Below are positions 53,057 through 62,559 of a DNA stretch of 64,000 nucleotides, piece after piece. The stretch spans positions 372,001-436,000 of the forward strand of contig NC_018719.1 of assembly GCF_000303155.1 (NCBI RefSeq), given 5' to 3'. A program made the position numbers and the translations under genes. How positions within the stretch are numbered: the stretch's first letter is position 1; the number at the start of each line of letters is the position of its first letter. Under the pieces are notes generated by a model. The model was not told where the DNA came from, made no database searches, and worked only from the letters and a program-made list of their open reading frames with translations. The stretch is from Candidatus Nitrososphaera gargensis Ga9.2 (GTDB taxonomy: Archaea > Thermoproteota > Nitrososphaeria > Nitrososphaerales > Nitrososphaeraceae).

Positions 53057-53112
53057 ACGGGAACCAAATTCATCCCACCCTTGAAAAGGCGTGGGTTTTC
53101 TTTGGTTCCCGT
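53057..53112. repeat. 56-bp nested palindrome (MITE-like)
   Basis: The outer arms ACGGGAACCAAA and TTTGGTTCCCGT (12 bp, perfect) enclose a near-palindrome CCCACcctt-gaaa-aggcGTGGG (53074-53095). This nested structure resembles IS200/IS605 ends or a small palindromic non-autonomous element. It lies between the start side of the intact tnpB and the outer remnant. Confidence 0.55.
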
Positions 53113-53125
53113 ACCCTCCATCAGG

Positions 53126-54010
53126 ATAAAACTCTTTTTTACATATCCGCAGTATGGTAATAGTTGGAGATTCAAAGAATGCAAGTCAGTACCATCCTGT
53201 TTAGGTGCTGTTAAGATCAAGATGTATAGAATTCCTGTTGGAACATTGAAGAGATGTACTATAATTCGAGATGTCAATCAGTGGTACTGCGTAATTATTA
53301 TCGATGACGGAATTGACAAGCCTATTACAGATCATGGTACAAACAAAAAGCCTGTTGGAATAGATGTTGGTCTGCTGAACTAGCTGACTTTGAGTGATGG
53401 AAAGAAGATTCAAAATACACTAGACTTTAAAGCTCAAGTAAAGAAGATCAAGCGATTACAGAGAATCCTATCTAGAAAACAAAACAAAAGGATTCCAAGA
53501 GTAGAGAGAAGGCAAGAATAGCCTTGTCAAAAGCATGGAGAAAGCTGATAAGAAGACAGCGTGATGATTTCGTACACAAGACATCGAAGATGTTGTCAGA
53601 TGAAGGATATACGCTCATTGTATTTGAAAAACTGAACATCAATAACATGGTCAAGAACCATTCTCTAGCATCAGCAATAATGGATATATATGCCACTTGG
53701 GCAGAGCTGCGCGAATATACACTGCCTACAACGTAGAAAAGCGCGGCGGACAAGTTATTCTTGTCAATCCAAATGGTACTCGCAGAAATGCTCAAGATGC
53801 GGGACAGTTGCTAAAGAAAAGCTTGACCTTGACGAACGTATCTTTGAATGTCATAGCTGCGGTCTAGTCATTGATAGGAACTGGAATGCAGCTATTAATA
53901 TTCTGAAATTGGGTCTGGAACAGGCCTATGCTGAGAAGCAGCAGAGCGCCTCTACTTGTCAAACGGATAAGCAAGTTTGCTTTGAGGAGGTATGAAGCTC
54001 AGTAATGGGT
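53126..54010 (+). mobile_element. Outer TnpB remnant, right part
   Basis: Fragments in several frames: TYPQYGNSWRFKECK (from about 53140), KPVGIDVGLLN with a stop at 53381, VHKTSKMLSDEGYTLIVFEK (53524-53736) and CSRCGTVAKEKLDLDERIF with CHSC and DRNWNAAIN (53690-53995). The RuvC acidic residue and the finger are recognisable, but stops abound. Together with 51512-51800 this is one dead tnpB split by insertion of the intact one. Confidence 0.82.
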
Positions 54011-54103
54011 AGTTCACAATTCAAGTTGGATAATATTCACCTTGTAGTTTCGACCATTGTCGCATCAGCCTTTATATATTTAGTTCATTGACAATCAGCG
54101 AAC

Positions 54104-56197
54104 ATGGCCTTTGAAGACATGCTCCCTATCGGCGCATCCATAGCGTCAATGGCGGTCGCGGCCGGCCTTGCAGGCTGGGTTGGCAGGCAGCACAGCGGCA
54201 CCGAGAAGATGATGAGCATATCGTCGGCGGTCAGGACGGGAGCGATGGCCTTCTTGAGGCGCGAGTTCAAGATAGTCATACCAGTGGCAGTTGCACTTGC
54301 AGTAATAATCGGCTTTGCCTCTGGCTTTTCAAACGGCGCAGCTTTTGCGGTAGGCGCTGCTCTATCCGGCCTCGCAGGGCTCATTGCGCTTAGAATCACC
54401 GTCAAGGCGGCGGTGAGGGCTGCGCAAGCAACTTCCAAGGGTCTGGGGCCGGCTTTTGCAGCTGCGTTTAGGGGTGGCGCGACAGTAGGGTTGTCTGTGC
54501 CGGCAATGGCGCTGATCGCGATCACCGTGCTTTTCTTTGTGTTTCCAGACCCTCTAACCATAGCCGGGGTCGGAATCGGTGCAAGCCTGATCGCGCTTTT
54601 CATCAGGGCCGGCGGAGGCATATTCACAAAAGCAGCAGACCTTGGAGCCGACCTTGTGGGCAAGGTAGAGGCCGGAATCCCTGAAGACGACCCCCGGAAC
54701 CCCGCGACAATCGCGGATAACGTCGGCGACAACGTAGGCGACGCAGCAGGCATGGGCTCTGATGTCTATGAATCGTACATCGTCACGATACTTGCCGCCA
54801 TGCTGCTTGGCGCGCTCATTGTCCCAACATCGCTTCAGGCAATAGGCGGCGATAGGTTTGCGCTGACAACGCTTCCAATAATTGGCATTGAGGTAAACCC
54901 GCTTGTCATATACCCGATGCTGATCGGGGCGTCGGGCCTGATCGCGTCGATAATCGGCGCCATGACAATAACTTCAAGGAAGATATCCGACCCCATGAAG
55001 CCGCTTGATATCGCCTTCATGGTGAGCGCCGCAATAGCGATCGCGCTCAACTTTTTCTTCACGACAAGTTTCCTTGGCTACAACGTGCTGTCCTACGCGC
55101 TGTTTGCGACCACGGTCGTAGGTGTGATACTAGTGCCAGTCATACAGAGGATTACCGACTATTATACCAACTACAAGTACAAGCCTGTGAAAGAGATCTC
55201 TGACTCGACAAAGTGGGGTTATGCCTCAAACACACTTGCCGGAATAATTATGGGCATGCAGTCGACCGGGCCTTTCATGCTGTCAATAGTGGTGGTGCTT
55301 GGGATTTCATACGGCATCACGTTTGGAATAACACAGGATCCACTCGTGGGCATCTATGGAACAGCGATGGCGGCGATGGCCATGCTCAGCCTTGCGGGAA
55401 TCGTGCTCTGCATCGACGCTTTCGGCCCAATCAGCGACAACGCCGGCGGCATCGTGGAAATGACCGGTATGGGCGAGGAGAACCGCGCGATAACCGACAA
55501 GATAGATGCGGCTGGCAACACCACCAAGGCGATCACAAAGGGCTTTGCAATAGCCAGTGCAGGACTTGCGGCGCTTGCCATGATACAGGCGTTCCAGCAC
55601 GAGGCAGACAAGATATTCCCAGCAATGACGTTTGAATATTCGCTGTCAGATGTTGGGCTCGTTATAGGGCTCTTGATAGGAGGGCTCATTCCGTTCTTTG
55701 TAACCAGCCAGCTTATCGCAGGGGTCAGCAGGTCCGCATCAAAGATGGTAGACGAGGTGAGAAGGCAGTTCAAGGAAATACCCGGCATACTTGATGGCAA
55801 GGCCACGCCTGATTATGCAAAGTGCGTCGACATTGCGACTGGCGCAAGCCTGCGGGAGCTGTGGAAGCCGGCGCTTGTAACCGTGGCTGCGCCGATCATA
55901 ACTGGCATACTTCTTGGGCCGACTGCGGTGGCAGGCGTGCTGATGGGCGCAGTAGTTAGCGGGCTCTTCCTTGCATACCATCTTGCAAACAGCGGAGGCG
56001 CGTGGGACAACGCCAAAAAGTACATCGAAATGCAGGGCAAGAAAAAGACAGAGGCCCATGCTGTTGCTGTCGTTGGCGACCTCATAGGCGACCCGTACAA
56101 GGACACGGCCGGGCCGGCGCTCAACACTGTCATCAAGCTGCTCAATACGGTCGCGATAGTGTTTGTGCCAGTATTTATCGCGATACTGGCGCTTTAG
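54104..56197 (+). CDS. hppA: Membrane-bound H+-translocating pyrophosphatase
   Basis: 697 aa with about 16 membrane helices. The PPi-binding loops DVYESYIVTILAA with the preceding GDAAGMGSD and DNAGGIVEMTGMGEE are intact. The motif GNTTKA has Lys at the position that is Ala in K+-dependent enzymes, so it should be K+-independent. It pumps H+ using PPi energy. A TATA box (tttatatattta) lies about 35 nt before the ATG. Confidence 0.95.
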   Translation: MAFEDMLPIGASIASMAVAAGLAGWVGRQHSGTEKMMSISSAVRTGAMAFLRREFKIVIPVAVALAVIIGFASGFSNGAAFAVGAALSGLAGLIALRITVKAAVRAAQATSKGLGPAFAAAFRGGATVGLSVPAMALIAITVLFFVFPDPLTIAGVGIGASLIALFIRAGGGIFTKAADLGADLVGKVEAGIPEDDPRNPATIADNVGDNVGDAAGMGSDVYESYIVTILAAMLLGALIVPTSLQAIGGDRFALTTLPIIGIEVNPLVIYPMLIGASGLIASIIGAMTITSRKISDPMKPLDIAFMVSAAIAIALNFFFTTSFLGYNVLSYALFATTVVGVILVPVIQRITDYYTNYKYKPVKEISDSTKWGYASNTLAGIIMGMQSTGPFMLSIVVVLGISYGITFGITQDPLVGIYGTAMAAMAMLSLAGIVLCIDAFGPISDNAGGIVEMTGMGEENRAITDKIDAAGNTTKAITKGFAIASAGLAALAMIQAFQHEADKIFPAMTFEYSLSDVGLVIGLLIGGLIPFFVTSQLIAGVSRSASKMVDEVRRQFKEIPGILDGKATPDYAKCVDIATGASLRELWKPALVTVAAPIITGILLGPTAVAGVLMGAVVSGLFLAYHLANSGGAWDNAKKYIEMQGKKKTEAHAVAVVGDLIGDPYKDTAGPALNTVIKLLNTVAIVFVPVFIAILAL

Positions 56198-56220
56198 TTC
56201 AGTTCAATTCAATTCTTGGG

Positions 56221-56604
56221 CTAGATCTGCATCATGCTCTTTTCTACGCGGGGGAGCACCTTGTTTTCAATCACCTTGATTGGATCAGAGGCCAGATCCA
56301 TGGACAGCATAAGGTAGAACTTGTCGTGTCCGGCAGACACTACTGGGATCGTCGCCCTGATGAGGTTCTCAAACCTGCCCACCACGTATTTCAGCCTTCC
56401 AACTTTGGGGCCTCCCTGAATGACGCCCATGCGCTGGATGGCCTGTATGGTGTATGCTTCTGTTTCTTCCTTGGTGGATAGAGGGACAAGGCCCGGCTTG
56501 TACACGGTAGCAATCAGGCTGCCAAGATGATCGGCCAAGCCTACATACCGTATAGATCTGTCCAGATGGAGGACTTCATCGCACATCTTCTGGTAGTCTG
56601 CCAC
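56221..56604 (-). CDS. Conserved-type thaumarchaeal hypothetical (DUF6659-like)
   Basis: 127 aa. Alpha/beta sequence with IRYVGLADHLGSLIATVYKP and VVGRFENLIRATIPVVSAGH; the alternation resembles roadblock-type folds. I associate it with the DUF6659 style of thaumarchaea, with modest certainty. Function unknown. Confidence 0.5.
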   Translation of the reverse strand: MADYQKMCDEVLHLDRSIRYVGLADHLGSLIATVYKPGLVPLSTKEETEAYTIQAIQRMGVIQGGPKVGRLKYVVGRFENLIRATIPVVSAGHDKFYLMLSMDLASDPIKVIENKVLPRVEKSMMQI

Positions 56605-56766
56605 TGAAGAGGTAAGTGTATGCTGGCTTCATATACTGTGCGGTTGGACTAGATCTGCTGCAGCAGCATCATATTGGTGCTCTACTGTTTGCAAACTTCA
56701 ATGGCGAGCTGTTAGCACACACGACCAAAAATATAAACACAGGCCGCGCTATCGACATTCGCATAG

Positions 56767-59700
56767 ATGGAATTTAGCACCAAGTTCGACGCCAAGGCGA
56801 TCGAAAACGAGGTTCGCAATTATCTCGATAATCTCGATTTAAGGGCTCATCTTGAGAACGAGCTTGCCGGCAAAGAGCTCGTCGGCTACATAGAGGGGCC
56901 GCCGACAATGAATGGTGAGCCCCACGCGGGGCACCTCCGCGGCAGGATAATCAAGGATCTCTGGTACCGCTTTAACACGTTGCAAAAAAAGAAAGTGATC
57001 TTTCGAGCCGGGTGGGACACGCAGGGGCTGCCGGTAGAGCTGCAGGCGGAAAAGGAGCTTGGGCTGACTGGCAGCAAGGCAGAAAATATCAGCAAGGTAG
57101 GCGTAGAAAAAATAGTTGAAACCTGCAAAAAGATAATCCACTTTTACAACGAAAAGTGGGTCGCAGTTGACAAGCTGCTTGGCATATCGTTCAACTATGA
57201 AAAGGCGTACTGGACATTCCGGGACTCGTACATAGAGCGGGAGTGGCAGTACATGAGAAAGGCGTGGGAGAGCGGGGTGCTAAGAGAGTGGTTCAGGGTA
57301 GTCGCATACTGTCCGTCGTGCCAGACGTCCCTTTCAAACGCTGAAGTGAACCAAGGCTATGAAACCGTCGAAGACCCATCGTTCTACTACAAAGTAAAAC
57401 TAGCAGACGAAGACGCGTACATGATAGTATGGACTACGATGCCCTTTACGATCGTCACGGACGAAATGGTGGGGGCAAATCCAAAGGCCGATTACAACTA
57501 TGTCCGCGCCAACGGCGAGCGGTGGGTAGTAGGAGCCGACAGGATGCAGGACCTGATGAGGGAGCTGCGGATTGAAGATTACGCGGTGGAAAAGACTGTC
57601 AAGGGGAGCGAGCTTGACGGCAAGCACTATATCCATCCGCTGTTGCACATGATACCCGGACTTGCGGAACTTGCAAGCAACGGCTCGATCCACTTTGTGG
57701 TTGCAGAAGATTTCGTAGATACCGCCACCGGCAGCGGCCTTGTGCACCTCTCGCCGGCAAACGGCGAGGAGGACTTTGAGGTAGCGGCAAAGAGGAACGT
57801 CCCGATCTTTGTGCCAATAGACGACAGGGTCATTTTCACAGAAAAGGCAGGCTCGTTCAAGGATCTCTTTGTCAGGGACGCCGACATGAAGGTCGTGCAA
57901 GCGATGAAGGAAGCCGGTGCCTCTGTCAAGCTGGGCAAGATAAAGCATCAGTACCCTACGTGCTGGCGCTCGCACCACAAGGTCGTGTGGCTTGCCCGGC
58001 GCGAATATTTCTACATTATTGAAAAGCTCGGCGACAAGCCCTTGCAGGCTGCGCAGAATGTCGAGTACTTTTTCGAGCCGCCAAAGAACAGGTTTGTGGA
58101 AATAATCAGGGAGCAGCACCCTTGGTGCATATCACGCGAGCGCGTCTGGGGCACCCCACTCCCCGTGTGGTCATGCGCCAAGTGCGGACACAAGGATGCC
58201 CTCTTCTCAAGGGCAGAGATCGTGAAGAATGCGATCGAGCTTCCCGACGGGCCGAATTTTGAGCTCCACCGCCCTTGGATTGACAGGATCAAGATCAAGT
58301 GTGAGAAGTGCGGCGCGGCCATGCAGCGCGAGCCATTCGTACTTGACACCTGGCACAACAGCGGCGCTGCCCCTTATGCATCTCTCACCGATGAGGAATA
58401 CCATGACCTTATACCTGCGACCTTTCTGACAGAGGGCATCGACCAGACAAGGGGCTGGGCGTACACGCTCCTGATGGAAAACGTCATCATGAACCAAGCA
58501 GGAGTGGCGCCGTTCCAGTCATTTCTCTTTCAGGGGCACGTGCTTGACGAAAAGGGCAACAAGATGAGCAAGAGCCTTGGCAACGTGATCGAAGCACGCA
58601 CACTCTTGAGCGACAACCCTGTCGACCTCGTGCGGCTGTACTTTATGTGGAAATCATCGCCCATCGAGTCGCTGAACTTTAGCCTAGACGAGATGAGGAC
58701 ACGGTCCTACCAGATACTGAGCACACTCCACAATCTACACGTCTACTTTAAGCAGAACAGCGAATTTGACAAGTTCGATCAGGGCAAACACGTTCTGCAA
58801 TGGGTTGCAGACAATAACCTGCTTGGTCAGACTGAAGTATGGCTCCTTTCAAAGCTGCAAGGGCTGATAGCCGAGGTGACTGACTCTTTTGCTCGCTGCC
58901 GCTTCCATGAAGGTGCCAAAGCTATAGACGAATTTATTATAAACCACCTCAGCCAGACCTACATCCCGCTTACCCGCAACGTAATATGGGATGACAGCGC
59001 CGAGAATCTGGACCGGCGCCTTGCAGTGTATTCTGTCCTCGGCCACGTATTGATGCAGATCGACATCATGCTTCACCCGCTATCGCCCTTTATCACAGAG
59101 TACCTCTACCTGACGTGCTTCTTTGGTAAGAAAAAGAGTGTTTTGCTTGAGAGCTGGCCTAGACGCGATGAGAAACTTGTCAATGCCAAGATCGAATCGG
59201 CATTTGATAGGATCAAAGAGATTGTATCACTTGCCAATGCTGCAAGGAACCTTGCAGGCCTCAAGAGGCGCTGGCCGATCAGGGAAGTCATTATCTGCGG
59301 CCAAGGCCTGCAGTCGCTTGATATCGAGGGCGTTTCAGACGCGCTAAAGAGCCAGCTCAACGCGGGCCAGTACAGGCTAGTGGAAATCTCTACAGGCTCA
59401 CAGCTAGAGAAGGTGGCCGGCCTGCTTGACAGCAAGATGCCGATCTCTGTCAGTGTGGAGCTTGTAAGAAAGAACGTTGCGCCAAGGGTCAAGGCCGATA
59501 TAGGCAAGGTTGTTCAGGCGTTTGAAAACATAGATAAATTGCGTCTCCTCGGTTCGCTCAGGTCAGGCAATTACTCACTTACCTACGACGATGGCAAAAC
59601 AGTCGAGCTGTCCCCGTCCGATGTTGAGGTTGCATACAAGGCTGCCGAAGGATACTCGTCGTCTGAAAGAGGCGATCTAGTGGTTTTCATCTCTACTACT

Positions 59701-59982
59701 CGAGACAAGGACCTGATGGTCAAGGGTCTGATAAGAGATTTGGCAAGGCAGCTCCAGCAGCTGCGCAAAGAGAGGCAGTACAACCCGACAGATATCCTCG
59801 ACGCAGCGTATGTCGCTGGCCTTGAAGCCGAAGAGATCGCGGCCCTATCCGCCATGAAGGACGAGCTGACATACCTTGTGCGCGTGAAAAATGTCTCGCT
59901 GTCAAAAGAACCCCTAGATAACAAGGTAAACTATAAAACTGTCGAGATTGACGGCAGGGAATTCAGAATATCTGTGGAATAA
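56767..59982 (+). CDS. ileS: Isoleucyl-tRNA synthetase
   Basis: 1071 aa. HAGH (53-56) and KMSKS (about 599-603) define the class I active site; the large insert with editing-domain features, a zinc site (CPSCQTS, CAKCGHK, CEKCGAA) and the long C-terminal anticodon region match the eukaryote/archaea-type IleRS. It charges tRNA-Ile and edits valine. Monocistronic, with a TATA-like box (aaatataaac, about 56730-56740). Confidence 0.96.
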   Translation: MEFSTKFDAKAIENEVRNYLDNLDLRAHLENELAGKELVGYIEGPPTMNGEPHAGHLRGRIIKDLWYRFNTLQKKKVIFRAGWDTQGLPVELQAEKELGLTGSKAENISKVGVEKIVETCKKIIHFYNEKWVAVDKLLGISFNYEKAYWTFRDSYIEREWQYMRKAWESGVLREWFRVVAYCPSCQTSLSNAEVNQGYETVEDPSFYYKVKLADEDAYMIVWTTMPFTIVTDEMVGANPKADYNYVRANGERWVVGADRMQDLMRELRIEDYAVEKTVKGSELDGKHYIHPLLHMIPGLAELASNGSIHFVVAEDFVDTATGSGLVHLSPANGEEDFEVAAKRNVPIFVPIDDRVIFTEKAGSFKDLFVRDADMKVVQAMKEAGASVKLGKIKHQYPTCWRSHHKVVWLARREYFYIIEKLGDKPLQAAQNVEYFFEPPKNRFVEIIREQHPWCISRERVWGTPLPVWSCAKCGHKDALFSRAEIVKNAIELPDGPNFELHRPWIDRIKIKCEKCGAAMQREPFVLDTWHNSGAAPYASLTDEEYHDLIPATFLTEGIDQTRGWAYTLLMENVIMNQAGVAPFQSFLFQGHVLDEKGNKMSKSLGNVIEARTLLSDNPVDLVRLYFMWKSSPIESLNFSLDEMRTRSYQILSTLHNLHVYFKQNSEFDKFDQGKHVLQWVADNNLLGQTEVWLLSKLQGLIAEVTDSFARCRFHEGAKAIDEFIINHLSQTYIPLTRNVIWDDSAENLDRRLAVYSVLGHVLMQIDIMLHPLSPFITEYLYLTCFFGKKKSVLLESWPRRDEKLVNAKIESAFDRIKEIVSLANAARNLAGLKRRWPIREVIICGQGLQSLDIEGVSDALKSQLNAGQYRLVEISTGSQLEKVAGLLDSKMPISVSVELVRKNVAPRVKADIGKVVQAFENIDKLRLLGSLRSGNYSLTYDDGKTVELSPSDVEVAYKAAEGYSSSERGDLVVFISTTRDKDLMVKGLIRDLARQLQQLRKERQYNPTDILDAAYVAGLEAEEIAALSAMKDELTYLVRVKNVSLSKEPLDNKVNYKTVEIDGREFRISVE

Positions 59983-60170
59983 TAATTTTTACAAGTTGGC
60001 GCGTAATTTTGCTGCTATAATGTAATATTGCTCGTTTCTATTGTCTGGATACAGGGGAGTAGGGGTGTAAAAATATTGCCACCTACTGTACAAGTAAAAA
60101 AATTATTGCTTGACAAGTCAATAATTCTTGGCATATTATTCTAAATAGATATTTTCGTACGGTACGCTGA

Positions 60171-60509
60171 TTGACCACCAACGAACAGGTAACCCTTGAC
60201 AGCTGGGTCATGAGCAGGCTGAGGGACCGGCTTCGCAGGGCATCGATAATAGCCAGCAGGACTGGAAAGCCGGTGGTGCTTTATCGGCATACCATCGAGG
60301 AAGTGGATCACTCTGCAGAAGAAGAAATCGCCACGGTCAACGAGCAGTATGTCGTCGTGCAGGTCATTACGCATGGCGGCTTTATCCCGCCCAACTTTCA
60401 GCAGCAGTTCGTCTTTACCTTTGAGCAGTTCCCTGAGTGGATAATGAAGAGGAGTAACGAGCTGCTGTCACTCTGCCTTGAAAGTCTTGATCAAGAGATC
60501 GTGGACTAG
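60171..60509 (+). CDS. Hypothetical protein
   Basis: 112 aa, TTG start. A basic helix (MSRLRDRLRRASIIASRTGK) precedes beta-type residues (YVVVQVITHGGF) and a helical acidic end. Not recognised. A near-palindrome (TTATTGCTTG / CAAGTCAATAA, 60103-60124) lies about 50 nt upstream. Confidence 0.5.
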   Translation: MTTNEQVTLDSWVMSRLRDRLRRASIIASRTGKPVVLYRHTIEEVDHSAEEEIATVNEQYVVVQVITHGGFIPPNFQQQFVFTFEQFPEWIMKRSNELLSLCLESLDQEIVD

Positions 60510-60547
60510 TAAATCTAAATAGATCTGGTTTTTCCATTATAGCTGAA

Positions 60548-60826
60548 ATGGCAAAGTTTGACGGCATAAAGGGGCAGGAGCTGCTCGATTTTGAAAAGAC
60601 CAAGGACGAGCTCACGCTAATCTTCAAGGATAACAGGTACCTGTTTATCAAGGTCAACAGCGGCGATCTGGTAGTCGATCTGGCAGCGTGCAACACTGCA
60701 AAGGGTCAGGAGCTGCAAAGCGTTGAAGAGGGTAGCGGAGAAATCACGCTCATATTCAAAGATGACCACAAGCTGCCAGTCAAAGTCCAGAGCGGCCAGA
60801 TGCAGGTCGATTCCATTCCAGAATGA
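60548..60826 (+). CDS. Small protein of two tandem repeats
   Basis: 92 aa. KGQELLDFEKTKDELTLIFK (residues 8-27) recurs as KGQELQSVEEGSGEITLIFK at about 52-71, each followed by a strand and the V-x-SG turn. Each half is a small beta-rich unit. Function unknown. It ends 17 nt before the convergent phosphatase gene. Confidence 0.55.
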   Translation: MAKFDGIKGQELLDFEKTKDELTLIFKDNRYLFIKVNSGDLVVDLAACNTAKGQELQSVEEGSGEITLIFKDDHKLPVKVQSGQMQVDSIPE

Positions 60827-60842
60827 TATAATATATGGCTCA

Positions 60843-61349
60843 TTACTTTTTACTCTTCAGGTATTTCTCGTACATCAACACCGCGGTTTCTTGTGATATC
60901 GACTGCACCGAGCCGGGCCTCATGTTCCTTATCATGTCAATGGCCTGATCCGCGGCAAGGTTCTGCTTTTTGACAAGGTACGCAGCAAGCACAGCGCCAG
61001 TCCTGCCCTTGCCGGCGGCGCAGTGAACCATTACGGGCCGGCCACTGCTTATCTGCTGGTCGATAAAGTCGACTGCCTGCGCGAGCTCTTCGATGCTAGG
61101 CGCGCCAAAGTCTTCGACTGCCAGATGCAGGTAGTCAATATCGCTCCCATTAAACCAATCTGACGGCAGCGGGACTTCTCTCACGGTGACGATAGACCTG
61201 ATCCCTTGGTCGATCACCCACCCAAACTCGTCCTCAGATACTGGCAGGCCACAACCTGCCAGCTTGCCCTCTATGACCCAGCTAAAGTTGGTGGGCCTGT
61301 CTGTTACCATGCCATGGAGCCTCCGGTAAGCGTCACCTATCTTTGTCAA
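60843..61349 (-). CDS. Dual-specificity-type protein phosphatase
   Basis: 168 aa. The phosphatase loop HCAAGKGRTG (H-C-x5-R-T/S) is intact, with the general acid likely in the DFGAPS region. It removes phosphate from protein Tyr/Ser/Thr or small molecules. It is the archaeal DUSP/PTP-like type; its substrate is unknown. Divergent from the zinc-ribbon gene at 61400. Confidence 0.88.
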   Translation of the reverse strand: MTKIGDAYRRLHGMVTDRPTNFSWVIEGKLAGCGLPVSEDEFGWVIDQGIRSIVTVREVPLPSDWFNGSDIDYLHLAVEDFGAPSIEELAQAVDFIDQQISSGRPVMVHCAAGKGRTGAVLAAYLVKKQNLAADQAIDMIRNMRPGSVQSISQETAVLMYEKYLKSKK

Positions 61350-61399
61350 CAGTTATCCAAGGGAAACAACAATTTATTAACAATACGCATAAAGTCATC

Positions 61400-61588
61400 A
61401 TGTCAATGCTTGAGGCAAAGTGCCCAGAGTGTGGCAGAAAGGCGCAGGTGAACGACGAGATGTCCGAGGTAAAATGTGGGCATTGCGGCTTTTCTGCTAC
61501 CTATGATGACTATATCGAGATAATGAAGGGCAAGGCAGTCGATATTGCCGACAACTTTCAGGCAAGCTGGGACAGGAATCCTTTCTAG
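61400..61588 (+). CDS. Zinc-ribbon microprotein
   Basis: 62 aa from ATG 61400 (open frame starts further up but with no conserved sequence). CPECGRK and CGHCGFS form a four-cysteine ribbon, followed by an acidic/helical tail. Common type of small archaeal zinc ribbon. Function unknown. Confidence 0.6.
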   Translation: MSMLEAKCPECGRKAQVNDEMSEVKCGHCGFSATYDDYIEIMKGKAVDIADNFQASWDRNPF

Positions 61589-61591
61589 CTA

Positions 61592-61723
61592 CTACCAGAC
61601 ACTGCCTTTATCACTACAATCGAGGTGCATGCCGCAGTTCTGGCAGATCATGTGGCATGCTGTAAGGTTCCTCATTTCAAACCCGCAGCGGGGACACTCA
61701 ATGACTTGCTTCTCAGCTTCCAA
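61592..61723 (-). CDS. Cys-rich zinc-ribbon microprotein
   Basis: 43 aa, TTG start (61723). IECPRCGFEMRNLTACHMIC, then QNCGMHLDCSDKGSVW, gives a two-ribbon array. Its 3' end meets the ribbon gene at 61588. A longer start has no usual codon. The ending CSDKG-x-W suggests a conserved family. Confidence 0.55.
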   Translation of the reverse strand: MEAEKQVIECPRCGFEMRNLTACHMICQNCGMHLDCSDKGSVW

Positions 61724-61822
61724 TGCATAGGCTTGGCTATTGGAGCTTTTAATCTTTTTCAGCCTGAATATGAAATATTTTTTATTTATTATACATTAAT
61801 ACCTCGATTGAGCACAAGCCAA

Positions 61823-62161
61823 CTATACTGCCAAGACGATCGTTATCTGTGACCTTGGACTGAATTTCAGATGAATGGTGTAAAAGCGAGCATATATGCT
61901 ACATGACAAGATGTAGGAACAGGCTAATTTTCTGCGGAGGTGGAGGATGGCCAAAATAATAATACTCATATGCAGCGAACGTTCTATCGTTGGTATATAC
62001 ATGAATTCGTGGCCAATCCTTTTTCTATGAAGCAATCCGCGCTTGGCATAGCGCATCAGTCCCATCCCAACGGCCCTTGGAGAAAAGTAAAATCCTTTGG
62101 AAACTAGGTAGTGCATCATAGTTGTAGAGGTAACTCCATTATATCCATGAATCACTTTCAT
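61823..62161 (-). CDS. Winged-helix regulator with aberrant C-terminus
   Basis: 112 aa. The N-terminal half (TSTTMMHYLVSKGFYFSPRA, VGMGLMRYAKRGLLHRKR) is a small winged helix of the thaumarchaeal type. After residue about 60 the sequence turns into an uncharacteristic hydrophobic/Ser-rich stretch (HMSIIILAILHLRRK), which suggests a frameshift or loss of the proper end. It probably is a degraded or truncated regulator. Confidence 0.45.
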   Translation of the reverse strand: MKVIHGYNGVTSTTMMHYLVSKGFYFSPRAVGMGLMRYAKRGLLHRKRIGHEFMYIPTIERSLHMSIIILAILHLRRKLACSYILSCSIYARFYTIHLKFSPRSQITIVLAV

Positions 62162-62559
62162 AGATGGTTTTGAGTATTGCTAATTTTAAGGAGTTCTTGA
62201 TGTTCTGCGGCATATATGTTTGGTAATGACTAAGTAACACATACGTGTTACTTTCAAAAATGACTAGTAGTAGAGCCGCAACATTGTTTCTGTCGATAGA
62301 AACTGCCTGAGGGCTTTGTGTGTAAAAAGTAGCAATCTATAAAACCCTGCCTGAGCAAAGCCTTAAATATGATCTTCAGCAGGAGATCTTTTTAGTTCTA
62401 TTTTCAAGGTTCATTTCGCCAAAACACTTTCTCGCATCTAAAATGTCCTTAAATTGATATTTTTGCGCATCATCCTAGACTAAAAACGCATCAGTATATT
62501 GGTGGGGAAGATGCCGTGCCCAAAGGTTAATTAAACGTTGAAGGCGCCTGAACTTTACT
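62162..62559. other. Intergenic interval before S6e
   Basis: About 400 nt. Contains a palindrome (GTAACAC-atac-GTGTTAC, 62234-62251) and a TATA-like stretch (ggttaattaaac, about 62524-62535) for S6e. No gene seen. Confidence 0.4.

Noticed and set aside
62234-62251. Palindrome GTAACAC-atac-GTGTTAC as a tenth stress dyad
   Set aside because: Spacer is 4 nt and the half-site differs (GTAACAC rather than TTACWCAC); it is also not close to a gene start.
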